A stretch of 9,582 bases of DNA, from NCBI GenBank assembly GCA_937896505.1, contig CALBNP010000086.1, positions 1 through 9,582 on the forward strand, given 5' to 3'. Both the position numbers and the translations under genes were made by a program. The stretch is from an uncultured Bacteroidales bacterium (lineage in GTDB: Bacteria; Bacteroidota; Bacteroidia; Bacteroidales; F082). Each line of letters starts with the position of its first letter. The stretch's first letter is position 1. Of the stretch, positions 1 through 7,432 are shown one piece after another. The notes under the pieces were generated by a model. It saw nothing but the letters and a program-made list of their open reading frames with translations, ran no database searches and had not been told where the DNA came from.

Positions 1-1457
1 AATGGGAACTCATCACCAACTTCGAAAAGCCACAATGGCCAAGAGTGTGCGCTTCAGGCAACGGACAATACGTCCACATGGTTGGCACAGAATCCTACTC
101 CGATGCCCAAGGCAACAGTGCTTACCACAACTGGTACAGCCGTTCAACCGACGGCGGCCTCACCTGGAGCGAACCTGTCACCCCTCCGGAAGTCGACGAA
201 GCTTTGTATTACAACAATATCGGTGCTGATGACTATATCATGGCTTCAAACGGTGACAACATCGCCATCCTCTTCGGCAGCATGACCTATGAGATGTTCT
301 ACATCATTTCACACGACAATGGTGAAACCTGGGAAAAGCAGTTGGTCGCCGAATTTCCTTACGGACATGGTCACGATTGGTATCAAACTGAAATCACCAG
401 TGACACCGACTCCATTTGGGCACAAGACAATTCACAAAGCATCGCCATCGACAACAATGGTGTCGTTCACGTTGCTTTCGGTTTGACCCGTTGGGCTCCA
501 GCCCCAGAAAGCGGTTTCGGCTACATCACCTACTGGCCTTACACCGATGCCATCGTCTATTGGAACTCTGAATATGTGAATGCAGAAGGCGGCCACGAAA
601 TCCTCCGCTTCGGCAAGGAACCTATTGATGCTCAACACCCATTATGGCAGCTCAATGGCGCTGACGGCGTGAGCAGCACCCTTAACGAAGACCGTTTGTG
701 GGAATTGGCCGAAGCCGATGGTCACCAGCACCTCCACCTCTTCGGATGGGTTGATGAAGACGGCAGCGGTGCACCTGACTATACACAATATTGGGACAAT
801 CATATCGCCTATGTCAACTACGGCATTGCCAATAGCCCGGCAATCTCTATTGACGAAGAGGGCAATATGGCCATCGTCTATAGTGTCCTTTCAGAAACCC
901 GTATTGAACAATTGCACAACTTCTACTACAGAAGCGCTTATGTCACCTACAGAGACGCATTCGGTAATTGGTATGACGATTTCGAGAACCTTTGCTCCAC
1001 TTTCGACCACAAGTATCACGAAGCTTATCCGACCTTCGCTCTCTCCAATGGTCACGACAACACGTTCTGGGTTGGCTATTCGGCTGACGAACAAATCGGT
1101 CTTTACCTCGACGAGGAACAAGATGGCCTTACCGACAATGCTATCTATCTTGTGAAATTGCAGCCAGAATGCACTAGCGTTGACGACCACCAAGCCGTCA
1201 ATCCAATGACTGCTGTTCGCGTCTATCCTAACCCAGTTCAAGACGTGCTGAACATCGAAGTGAACGCTTCACAAGCTTCAGAGATGAACATCGCTGTCTA
1301 TAACATCACTGGCCAGATGGTCATGGAAACCAGCGCTAACATCAGCGCAGGTATCAACACTCCAAGCATCAGCGTCAGCAGCCTCAACAGTGGCATCTAT
1401 TTCGTCACCGTCAAGGCTAACGGCTTCGAGAATACCATGAAGTTCGTCGTGAAGTAA
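1..1457 (+). CDS. Secreted Asp-box (BNR/sialidase-like) beta-propeller protein with T9SS sorting domain, 5' partial
   Basis: The reading frame is open from the first full codon at position 3, so the start lies outside the window; 484 residues are visible. Two canonical Asp-boxes (S-x-D-x-G-x-T-W) occur at about residues 48-55 (STDGGLTW) and 103-110 (SHDNGETW). They are the turn motif of sialidase-like and BNR-repeat beta-propellers. The last ~80 residues (about 405-484) begin VRVYPNP, include YNITGQMV and LNSGIYFVTV, and end KFVVK: a typical type A T9SS C-terminal domain. The protein is therefore probably exported by Sec, carried across the outer membrane by T9SS, and released or anchored at the surface. 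I could not identify the Arg triad or Tyr/Glu pair of true sialidases, but the N-terminal part is missing. Calling it an enzyme would be inference; a non-catalytic glycan- or protein-binding propeller is equally possible. Sorting domain and Asp-boxes are secure, substrate unknown. Confidence 0.85.
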   Translation, partial: WELITNFEKPQWPRVCASGNGQYVHMVGTESYSDAQGNSAYHNWYSRSTDGGLTWSEPVTPPEVDEALYYNNIGADDYIMASNGDNIAILFGSMTYEMFYIISHDNGETWEKQLVAEFPYGHGHDWYQTEITSDTDSIWAQDNSQSIAIDNNGVVHVAFGLTRWAPAPESGFGYITYWPYTDAIVYWNSEYVNAEGGHEILRFGKEPIDAQHPLWQLNGADGVSSTLNEDRLWELAEADGHQHLHLFGWVDEDGSGAPDYTQYWDNHIAYVNYGIANSPAISIDEEGNMAIVYSVLSETRIEQLHNFYYRSAYVTYRDAFGNWYDDFENLCSTFDHKYHEAYPTFALSNGHDNTFWVGYSADEQIGLYLDEEQDGLTDNAIYLVKLQPECTSVDDHQAVNPMTAVRVYPNPVQDVLNIEVNASQASEMNIAVYNITGQMVMETSANISAGINTPSISVSSLNSGIYFVTVKANGFENTMKFVVK

Positions 1458-1480
1458 GAATCGCGGTAAAGGATAATGAT

Positions 1481-1510
1481 AAAAGGTCGCTCCTTGCGGG
1501 GCGACCTTTT
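1481..1510. terminator. Bidirectional rho-independent terminator
   Basis: AAAAGGTCGC (1481-1490) pairs perfectly with GCGACCTTTT (1501-1510) around a 10-nt loop. On the plus strand the stem runs straight into TTTTT and a further T-rich tract. On the minus strand the A-rich 5' flank supplies a shorter T-run. It lies 23 nt after the stop of the secreted propeller gene and 18 nt beyond the stop of the convergent PdxA-family gene, so it can serve both. Confidence 0.9.
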
Positions 1511-1528
1511 TGTTTGGCTGTTTTTTTA

Positions 1529-2575
1529 TTATTGTTCTTGCCTGTTGGTGGCAATGTCAATCGCAAGATAGAGTGCCTGGCGGAACGAGTCGGCTGATGC
1601 CTTGTTGGCATTGGTGAGGCCGAAGGCGGGGCCGTGCATGGGTGCCGTGCAGATGTTTGGAAGTCCGGCAAAATAGAAGGCACCGCCTTCAACCGACATG
1701 ATCTTGAACGGTAGTACGCCTTGTTCGTACGTCATGGCCAACACGGCATCGTATTTTTCCCAGAGTCTTGTCGTGAAAAGGCGCGTGGCCGGGAGTGGTC
1801 CGAAAGCCATGACACCCTCTTTTTGTGCTTCGGCGATGGCGGGAATGAGAATATCTTTGTCTTCGCCTTGAGGCTCGTCGGCATGTGGGTTGATGCCCAT
1901 GACGGCAATCTTGGGTGATGATATGTTGAAATCCGTTTTTAAGGCCTGCGACAGCGTTTTCAGCTTCTTTATCACCATCGGCTTGTTGATGGACTGCAAA
2001 GCCTCACCGAGTGGCATGTCGTCGGTGGCAAGGCATACGCGCATGCGGTCGCCCACCAATATGCGTACGATGTCGGAATGATCGAAGTTTGATGACAAGA
2101 AACCAAGGTGGTTCCTCGCCACGGCCTTGCTGTCGGGAGCCATCACCAAAGCATCGATATTGCCGTTCTTGAGGTCGGCCACGGCTTGCTTCAGCGATAG
2201 CACCGACATTTCTGTTGATAATGCGGAAGGTGTGCCAGGAGTGAGTTTCAGCTCGTCTTCCACAATGTTGAGGATGTTGAATTTCTGTTTCCAAGTTTGA
2301 CGCACGTCGTGGGCCAACGAGTAGTTGAAATCGCTCATGCCGAAGTTCTTCTTGTAGTAGGAAAGCACCTTCGACTGGCCGTAAAGCACAGGGGTTAGCA
2401 TCGAAAGCAATCGCGAGTCGTCGAAAGCCTTCAAGATGATTTCGTAACTGATGCCGTTAATGTCGCCATGGCTGATGCCAATGAGGGGCGTGATGAGTGA
2501 TGTCGGTTCGTTCTGCATAGCCTCAATTTTATCAAGTTGATTTTCAACGCGAAAATCGACCTCAAAATTAGGCAT
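1529..2575 (-). CDS. pdxA: PdxA-family dehydrogenase (4-hydroxythreonine-4-phosphate dehydrogenase-like), divergent active site
   Basis: The 348-residue product aligns by eye along the PdxA family: GISHGDINGISYE (residues 33-45), APDSK (146-150), DHSD (165-168), ATDDMPL (183-189), GINPHADE (227-234), AMTYEQG (280-286) and MHGPA (313-317). PdxA oxidises 4-phosphohydroxy-L-threonine with NAD in pyridoxal-phosphate synthesis, using a metal held by three His. Here His231 and His314 remain, but the position of E. coli His166 is Asp186. The usual GHTE is DHSD, the usual YHDQG is TYEQG, and HGTA is HGPA. It may therefore be a working variant, a paralog acting on another phosphorylated hydroxy-acid, or a weak enzyme. 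An internal ATG at 2518 (residue 20) would give a start nearer the usual family N-terminus; the first 19 residues have no family counterpart I recognise. It follows waaA by 34 nt and is likely co-transcribed. Family call is firm, exact reaction less so. Confidence 0.8.
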   Translation of the reverse strand: MPNFEVDFRVENQLDKIEAMQNEPTSLITPLIGISHGDINGISYEIILKAFDDSRLLSMLTPVLYGQSKVLSYYKKNFGMSDFNYSLAHDVRQTWKQKFNILNIVEDELKLTPGTPSALSTEMSVLSLKQAVADLKNGNIDALVMAPDSKAVARNHLGFLSSNFDHSDIVRILVGDRMRVCLATDDMPLGEALQSINKPMVIKKLKTLSQALKTDFNISSPKIAVMGINPHADEPQGEDKDILIPAIAEAQKEGVMAFGPLPATRLFTTRLWEKYDAVLAMTYEQGVLPFKIMSVEGGAFYFAGLPNICTAPMHGPAFGLTNANKASADSFRQALYLAIDIATNRQEQ

Positions 2576-2609
2576 AAAAATTATAAAAACAAATTATTTT
2601 ATGTTTTTT

Positions 2610-3830
2610 CTATATAAAAGCCTGTTTTTGGAACATTTTCATGATGGTTTCGGTGGCTCCAACCTGTTTTTTAAGGTAATCGGAGCATGCTTTTGAGGCC
2701 GAAACGTAAAATTCTTCATCGTTCATCAAACGGTTGAAAATCGAAAGGAGTTGCGCTTCGTTGGTGATGGAGAAAGCACCACCGAAAGCGACCAAATCGA
2801 CGGCTTCCTTGAAACTTCTGTATTTCGGACCGAAGATCACGGGACAGCCGAAAGTAACTGGTTCCTGGATGTTATGGATATTGACCCCGAAGCCGCCGCC
2901 AATATACACGAAACGCGCATATTGGTACAGTTGTGAAAGTATCCCAATCGTATTGAGTACCAGTACTTTTGTGGTTTTGCTGTTATCCAATTCAGTGAAA
3001 AGTTGGAAATCATCAAGTTGCGATTTGATTTGAGAGATATGACTTTCCGAAATGTCGTGTGGTGCCATGATGAAGCAGTAGTCGTCGGGCATCTTCTTGA
3101 TGAAAGCCGACAGCAGTTTCTCGTCGGGTTGCCACGAACTGCCTGCGATGATGCACTTTCTTCCGTTGATGAATTTCTCAATCTCAGGGAAAGGCTTCAC
3201 CGTTTTGGCAATGGCAGCCACTCGGTCGAAGCGCGTGTCGCCACAAATGGTGACATTATCGAATCCGTTGGAGTGGAGCAGTTGTGAAGTGGTCTCGTCT
3301 TGCACGTAGAAATGTGTGACATTGTGCAGCTGCTTGCGGAACCAGCCTCCGTACCATTTGAAGAAATACTGGTTAGGCTTGAGGATGAGGGAAGTGTAGA
3401 ACAGCGGAATGCCGTTTTGCTTCAAGGCTTGCATATAGTTGAACCAGAACTCGTATTTGATGAAAAACGCGGCAACAAAATGGTGGCGTTCTGTCCATTG
3501 TTTGGCGTGTCTTGGCGTGTCGGTGGGCAGATAGACGACTTCGTCGGCGAAGGCATAGTTTTTCCTGATTTCGTAGCCTGACGGTGAGAAGAACGAAAGC
3601 GCGATCTGGTATTCGGGATGCTGTTGCTTGATGGCTTCCATCAGCGGTCGACCTTGCTCGAATTCGCCTAATGATGCAACATGGAACCAAATCCATCTGC
3701 CGCCTGGTTTGGGGTCGGGAAGCGCTTTGCGACCTTTCACCCATTGCTGGGCTTTCTTGTGTCCAAATAACGCTGCAAGTCGAACTCCAAGACCATATAT
3801 CCGAATTGCCAGAGTGTAAATGAAACGCAT
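2610..3830 (-). CDS. waaA: 3-deoxy-D-manno-octulosonic acid (Kdo) transferase
   Basis: This inner-membrane glycosyltransferase moves Kdo from CMP-Kdo to the lipid A precursor. The 406-residue product starts with a hydrophobic segment (about residues 2-22) for membrane attachment. Next comes WFHVASLGEFEQGRPL, whose Glu56 matches the catalytic Glu of the SVGE motif. KYEFWFNYM replaces the ETELWPN of proteobacterial enzymes, a wording I associate with Bacteroidota homologues. In the second Rossmann half are GDTRFDR, GSSWQPDE, APHDISESH and YIGGGFGVNIHNIQEPVTFG, matching GSLKFD, STHEGEE, VPRHPER and FVGGSLVERGGHNPLE of E. coli KdtA. The frame opens at 3905, but that start overlaps the upstream gene by 52 nt and adds 25 residues with no family match, so the ATG at 3828-3830 is chosen. 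It lies 23 nt after the beta-barrel gene and 34 nt before the PdxA-family gene, in one apparent operon. Confidence 0.92.
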   Translation of the reverse strand: MRFIYTLAIRIYGLGVRLAALFGHKKAQQWVKGRKALPDPKPGGRWIWFHVASLGEFEQGRPLMEAIKQQHPEYQIALSFFSPSGYEIRKNYAFADEVVYLPTDTPRHAKQWTERHHFVAAFFIKYEFWFNYMQALKQNGIPLFYTSLILKPNQYFFKWYGGWFRKQLHNVTHFYVQDETTSQLLHSNGFDNVTICGDTRFDRVAAIAKTVKPFPEIEKFINGRKCIIAGSSWQPDEKLLSAFIKKMPDDYCFIMAPHDISESHISQIKSQLDDFQLFTELDNSKTTKVLVLNTIGILSQLYQYARFVYIGGGFGVNIHNIQEPVTFGCPVIFGPKYRSFKEAVDLVAFGGAFSITNEAQLLSIFNRLMNDEEFYVSASKACSDYLKKQVGATETIMKMFQKQAFI

Positions 3831-3853
3831 CGATTTGATTGTTGTAGGCAGGC

Positions 3854-4651
3854 CTAGTTGTAATAATACGCTTCTGGTTGGCGTTGGTAGGTCGGTATGT
3901 TCCAAGTGAAGCGGATGCCATAATATAGGTCGTTGAAGCGCTTGTGCTGGTCAACATAGCCTACCGGGACACCGTCGAAGACACGGAAATCGTAGGAGCG
4001 CAGGTTGTGGGTGCGTGCCCACGTCATTTCGAGCGAGATGGCGCAGTTGAGCATTCGTGTGTCGTTGAGCAGAAGATAGCCTGTTTCGAGGTGGAATGCT
4101 ATGCCGCCACGCATCTGGTCGTAACCGTATTTGTAGTCGCCATCCACTTGATAGGGTGTGTTATACATCTGTGTCTCATAGTCGATGCGGATGCGGTTGC
4201 GCAAGTAACCTATTCCGCCTTTGATGAAGAATCCGCAGTTGGGATTGATGCCGCATGGAATCAACCTTCCTATTTCGCCTTGGAAATGAAAACCGCGTTG
4301 GGCTACTGAAAGTGAGGCGATGTTACCGCTGCCTCCAATTACTTCGCCATCAATAGTGGTGATGCCTTCTCCCAAGATGTCGATTCGGTCGCCTTTGACT
4401 TTAGGACCAAAAATGTAGTGTCCGTTCACTCCGAAGAGCCAGTTGTCCTTTGTCTTCTGCATGAATCCGCCGCCAATGGTGTTGCTGACTCCATAGGTGG
4501 TCTTGTTGTCCAAAGCTGGGAAATGGAAGGCGTACGAAGCTTGAAACATCGAAACCGGAATGGATTCCTTCATGATGCTCTTTCCTTGCTGTGCTTGCGA
4601 AGCAATGGTAAAAGCCGAAAGGAAAATAAGTGTTGTAAATATTCTGCGCAT
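3854..4651 (-). CDS. Outer-membrane beta-barrel protein of unknown function
   Basis: The 265-residue product opens with a signal peptide: MRR, a hydrophobic core, then SQA before Gln21 as a likely signal peptidase I site. The rest alternates short amphipathic strands rich in Gly and aromatics (SYAFHF, TIGGGFMQK, WLFGVNGHYIFG, FHFQGEIGRL, FFIKGGIGYLRNRI, MRGGIAFHLETGYLLL, LYYGIRFTWNIP) with polar turns. This is the pattern of an 8- to 12-stranded outer-membrane barrel. The terminal strand ends a few residues before the stop and is followed by a polar tail with several Tyr. I do not recognise a named family. Being first in the apparent operon with waaA suggests an envelope role, but that is inference from position. 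A TAnnTTTG element lies 55 nt before the start codon. Confidence 0.75.
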   Translation of the reverse strand: MRRIFTTLIFLSAFTIASQAQQGKSIMKESIPVSMFQASYAFHFPALDNKTTYGVSNTIGGGFMQKTKDNWLFGVNGHYIFGPKVKGDRIDILGEGITTIDGEVIGGSGNIASLSVAQRGFHFQGEIGRLIPCGINPNCGFFIKGGIGYLRNRIRIDYETQMYNTPYQVDGDYKYGYDQMRGGIAFHLETGYLLLNDTRMLNCAISLEMTWARTHNLRSYDFRVFDGVPVGYVDQHKRFNDLYYGIRFTWNIPTYQRQPEAYYYN

Positions 4652-4705
4652 ATATAACTTTTTCGTTTGAACGATTGCCGATTGATTTTAGTATGAAACG
4701 GGCTG

Positions 4706-4713
4706 CAAATATA
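4706..4713 (-). promoter_or_regulatory. Putative -7 promoter element for the beta-barrel/waaA/pdxA operon
   Basis: Read on the minus strand this is TATATTTG, an exact match to the Bacteroidota -7 consensus TAnnTTTG. It sits just after the stop codon of the upstream acyltransferase and 55 nt before the beta-barrel start. No TTTG-like -33 box is seen at the usual ~20-nt spacing, so the promoter is supported by one element only. Confidence 0.5.
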
Positions 4714-5379
4714 TCAAAAATGTTCCCATCTCACTTCACGTTTCAAAATGGCGGGCGGATTACCTCCCACCACTTGGTTGTTTCCCGCAAACTCCGTCTT
4801 GAGTAAAGTGCCTGCGGCCAGCACCGAATTGTCGGGCATCTGGGCGCCTTTCAGTATGATGCACTTGCAGCCAATCCAGACATGGTTGCCAATGACGATG
4901 GGCTTGTCGTCGTTAATCCTTTGGTTTCCCGAATTATATAATGGATGTTCATCCGTGTCCATCAGCAGCACGTCCCAACTCACGAGGCAATCGTTCCCGA
5001 AGGTGATTTCTTTGGCGCACACGATAGTGCTTTCGGCTGTCATGTTGAACTTTTCGCCAAAATTCAACTTGCCTCGCACGCTGATTTTCGAGCCATGACC
5101 GATGCTTGCTTTTCCGGCAAAATTCACTTCGCCACTCACTTGCCAGATGGTGCGTGAGCGCTTGCGGTCGTAGTGGCCTACATCGCCAAAACCAATCTTA
5201 ACCATTGCAGTATCAATGTTTTCCGGCAAGTTTACTTTCCCATTCAGCTCACGCAAGAAAGTGCGATGCGAGACGACAACTGGAAGTTTTACCGCCGTCT
5301 TGAATGGGAAATAGTGGAAGTTGAAACGCAAGGTCTTCGGAATGGAACGAAGGATGTTGAAAAAGTCGAATGAGGTCAT
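4714..5379 (-). CDS. Hexapeptide-repeat (left-handed beta-helix) acyltransferase
   Basis: The 221-residue product has the irregular hexapeptide rungs of a left-handed beta-helix from about residue 78 (GEVNFAGKASIGHGSKISV, GKLNFGEKF, STIVCAKEITFGNDCLVS). The catalytic loop DTDEHPLYN follows, with His145 as the likely catalytic His. The closing coil NHVWIGCKCIILKGAQMPDNSVLAAGTLL (165-193) and VVGGNPPAIL (203-212) is classic for acetyl-CoA-dependent sugar O-acetyltransferases of the WbbJ/CapG/maltose-acetyltransferase group. The ~77 N-terminal residues are not helix repeats and may shape the acceptor site. The probable role is O-acylation of a sugar in a surface polysaccharide or lipopolysaccharide; the acceptor cannot be read from sequence. 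A -7 element TAGTTTTG lies 20 nt upstream. It shares its strand with the envelope operon but is separated from it by a probable promoter. Confidence 0.85.
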   Translation of the reverse strand: MTSFDFFNILRSIPKTLRFNFHYFPFKTAVKLPVVVSHRTFLRELNGKVNLPENIDTAMVKIGFGDVGHYDRKRSRTIWQVSGEVNFAGKASIGHGSKISVRGKLNFGEKFNMTAESTIVCAKEITFGNDCLVSWDVLLMDTDEHPLYNSGNQRINDDKPIVIGNHVWIGCKCIILKGAQMPDNSVLAAGTLLKTEFAGNNQVVGGNPPAILKREVRWEHF

Positions 5380-5398
5380 TTCGTCGCTGATTTGCTTG

Positions 5399-5406
5399 CA
5401 AAACTA
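5399..5406 (-). promoter_or_regulatory. Putative -7 element for the acyltransferase gene
   Basis: On the minus strand this reads TAGTTTTG, an exact TAnnTTTG match, 20 nt before the acyltransferase start codon, implying a leader of roughly 10-15 nt. No TTG-type -33 box is present at the expected distance; that interval is occupied by the 14-bp tandem repeat at 5414-5441. Confidence 0.5.
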
Positions 5407-5413
5407 ATAAAAT

Positions 5414-5441
5414 GAGGAATGCGGAACGAGGAATGCGGAAT
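5414..5441. repeat. 14-bp tandem duplication in a divergent promoter region
   Basis: GAGGAATGCGGAAC (5414-5427) is followed directly by GAGGAATGCGGAAT (5428-5441), a 13/14 match. It fills the space between the -7 elements of the two divergent genes and covers where both -33 boxes should be. A change in copy number would shift promoter geometry on both sides. Confidence 0.85.
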
Positions 5442-5447
5442 AAAAAG

Positions 5448-5455
5448 TACTTTTG
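5448..5455 (+). promoter_or_regulatory. Putative -7 element for the 4-alpha-glucanotransferase gene
   Basis: TACTTTTG exactly matches TAnnTTTG and ends 4 nt before the preferred ATG at 5460. With usual spacing, transcription would begin at or beside that ATG and give an almost leaderless mRNA. A -33 TTTG is not visible at ~20 nt upstream, so it could be a chance match. Confidence 0.45.
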
Positions 5456-5459
5456 TGGC

Positions 5460-7343
5460 ATGAAAGTCGTTTTTCACCTAAAATATGATAGCCATTGGGG
5501 CGAGGAACTTTTCCTTGTTGGCAATGTCGATGCTTTGGGTTCATGGAATCCCGAAAATGCGCTTGCGATGCGTTATGTTGACAATGGTTATTGGTCGGTC
5601 ATCGTTGAACTTGACGAGTCGGAAACCGTTGAATATAAATACATTGTCAAGGAAAATGGACTAACCAGATGGGAAACTCGCGTAAACCGTTGTTGGAAAA
5701 CTTCAAAGTCGGTGTGGGATGCCTTTGATACTGGAACCATGGAGAAAAAGACTGGTGTGGCCGTTCCGCTTTTCAGTTTGCGTAGCGATAGCGATTTTGG
5801 CATTGGCGAATTTCCCGACTTGATGAAATTGGCAGATTGGTGTGTTGCCAATAATTTGAAAATCATCCAACTGCTTCCAATCAATGATACCACTGCGCAT
5901 TTCGATTGGCACGATTCCTATCCTTATAATGCCATTTCGGCTTTTGCCTTGAATCCGGTTTATTTGAATCTTCAGGATTTGGGTGTTGAGGAGAACGAGC
6001 TTCTCAAAGATGAACAGCAGCAACTCAATTCGCTTTCGTTTGTCGATTATCCGAAAGTGCTGAAAACCAAGTGGAAATATCTAAAAATCGCTTTTGCACA
6101 GCAATGGGAGTTGTTGCAAAATGATGAATGTTTCAAGTCGTTTTTTGCACAAAACGAGGATTGGCTTGTCCCATACGCCGATTTTTGCGCACGACGCGAT
6201 GCCAACAATACGACAGATGTCAATCGTTGGTCGGGACATGCTGGCGAAGGTTGCCGAGAGTTCTATTATTTCCTGCAATTCCATTGCGATAAGCAGTTGC
6301 GTGAGGCCGTAAACTATCTGCATTCCAAAGGCATCATGTTGAAAGGCGATTTGCCCATCGGTGTCAATCCGAAAGGTGTTGATGTCTATAGCCACCCCGA
6401 CTTGTTCAACTGCAATGCCCAGGCTGGTGCGCCGCCCGACGACTTTGCCGAAGAGGGTCAGAATTGGGGTTTCCCGACTTATAACTGGACTGCGATGAAG
6501 CGTGATGGCTTTGCTTGGTGGCGTCGTCGCTTGCAAGTCATGGCGCACTATTTCGATGCCTATCGCATCGACCATATTCTCGGCTTCTTCCGCATTTGGG
6601 AAATTCCAAAAGGCAAGAAATCAGGCTTGCTGGGACATTTCAATCCGGCCTTGCCTTTGTCGGAAAACGAGATTGAAGGCTTTGGTTTTCAGTTCGATGA
6701 AGAAAAATATGTGACCGATGATTTGGAAACGCTTTTCATCAGGGATTCATACCAAAAGGACAGATTTCATCCACGCATCGCCTTGCAGAAGACGGATTTG
6801 TATAAAACACTCGATGAGAAGCAAAAGGCTGCCATCGACAGGCTTTATGAGGACTTTTTCTATCATCGCCACAACGAGTTTTGGAAGCAAAGCGCAATGG
6901 AAAAGTTGCCAATAATAATAGGTGCAACGGAAATGGTTGCTTGTGGTGAAGACCTTGGCATGATTCCCGCCACAGTGCCTGAAGTAATGCAGCAGCTGGG
7001 CATCAAGAGCCTTGAGGTGGAGCGGATGCCAAAAATTTTCGGTCGCGACACAGTGCAAACCGAAGATGTGCCGATAAATAGTGTCTTTACTACGGGCACA
7101 CACGATATGCCAACACTTCGCGCGTGGCTGACTGAGAAAGGAGAAACACCCTCTTCAAAATCCATTAAAATGGTGATTGAGAGAATTATGGATAGTCCGG
7201 CTTGCTGGAATATTTTCCCTATTCAAGATTTGCTCGACACCGACGCAAACAATTGGTCGGCTGACCCGAAGGACGACCAAATCAACGTGCCGGCCAATCC
7301 CGAAAACCATTGGAAGTTTCGGCTGAAATCTGGAATTTTTTGA
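5460..7343 (+). CDS. malQ: 4-alpha-glucanotransferase (GH77, DPE2-like with N-terminal CBM20), compact form
   Basis: The enzyme moves maltosyl or longer glucan segments between alpha-1,4-glucans in maltodextrin/glycogen metabolism, usually in the cytoplasm. The 627-residue product starts with one CBM20 starch-binding domain (about 1-95: FHLKYDSHWGEELFLVGN, LGSWNPENALAM, YKYIV). A GH77 barrel follows: LLPINDTTAHFDWHDSYPYNAISAFALNP (138-166), the nucleophile in YRIDHILGFFRIWEIP (Asp371), the acid/base in CGEDLGMIP (Glu497), and TGTHDMPTLRAW (Asp549). A DPE2-type insertion lies between nucleophile and acid/base (about 383-490). Related Bacteroidota proteins, as I recall them, have two CBM20 domains and about 850-900 residues. 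This one has a single CBM20, a shortened insertion, a short stretch after THD, and ends soon after NPENHWKFRL. All catalytic residues are present, so it is probably active. The frame opens at 5412, but the added residues derive from the tandem repeat; the ATG at 5460 starts the CBM20 strand properly. Confidence 0.9.
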   Translation: MKVVFHLKYDSHWGEELFLVGNVDALGSWNPENALAMRYVDNGYWSVIVELDESETVEYKYIVKENGLTRWETRVNRCWKTSKSVWDAFDTGTMEKKTGVAVPLFSLRSDSDFGIGEFPDLMKLADWCVANNLKIIQLLPINDTTAHFDWHDSYPYNAISAFALNPVYLNLQDLGVEENELLKDEQQQLNSLSFVDYPKVLKTKWKYLKIAFAQQWELLQNDECFKSFFAQNEDWLVPYADFCARRDANNTTDVNRWSGHAGEGCREFYYFLQFHCDKQLREAVNYLHSKGIMLKGDLPIGVNPKGVDVYSHPDLFNCNAQAGAPPDDFAEEGQNWGFPTYNWTAMKRDGFAWWRRRLQVMAHYFDAYRIDHILGFFRIWEIPKGKKSGLLGHFNPALPLSENEIEGFGFQFDEEKYVTDDLETLFIRDSYQKDRFHPRIALQKTDLYKTLDEKQKAAIDRLYEDFFYHRHNEFWKQSAMEKLPIIIGATEMVACGEDLGMIPATVPEVMQQLGIKSLEVERMPKIFGRDTVQTEDVPINSVFTTGTHDMPTLRAWLTEKGETPSSKSIKMVIERIMDSPACWNIFPIQDLLDTDANNWSADPKDDQINVPANPENHWKFRLKSGIF

Positions 7344-7352
7344 AAAAAATGC

Positions 7353-7383
7353 TTGTATGTTACCGTTTGGTTACATATCTTTG
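7353..7383 (+). promoter_or_regulatory. Putative Bacteroidota promoter for the lipoprotein/TetR operon
   Basis: TTG (7353-7355) and TATCTTTG (7376-7383, exact TAnnTTTG) are separated by 20 nt, close to the usual -33/-7 arrangement. The site lies just past the glucanotransferase stop. Predicted transcription start is near 7388-7390, giving a leader of about 64 nt that holds two possible hairpins. Confidence 0.6.
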
Positions 7384-7432
7384 CCGGCGATTTTCAGATT
7401 ATTATTATCCTTTAATCTCGATGAGCCGACGA

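Noticed and set aside
2576..2609. Possible separate promoter or terminator between waaA and the PdxA-family gene
   Set aside because: The stretch is A/T-rich but contains no exact TAnnTTTG and no stable hairpin, so read-through in one operon is the simpler view.
3373..3957. 194-codon minus-strand frame overlapping the waaA and beta-barrel genes in another frame
   Set aside because: It spans the junction of two well-supported genes on the same strand, is rich in Arg and Ser, and matches no family.
6081..6575. 164-codon minus-strand frame inside the glucanotransferase gene
   Set aside because: The opposite strand encodes conserved GH77 catalytic regions; the antisense product has no recognisable features.
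7366..7369. TTTG as a -33 box for the lipoprotein promoter
   Set aside because: It is only 6 nt from the TATCTTTG element, far too close; TTG at 7353-7355 has suitable spacing instead.
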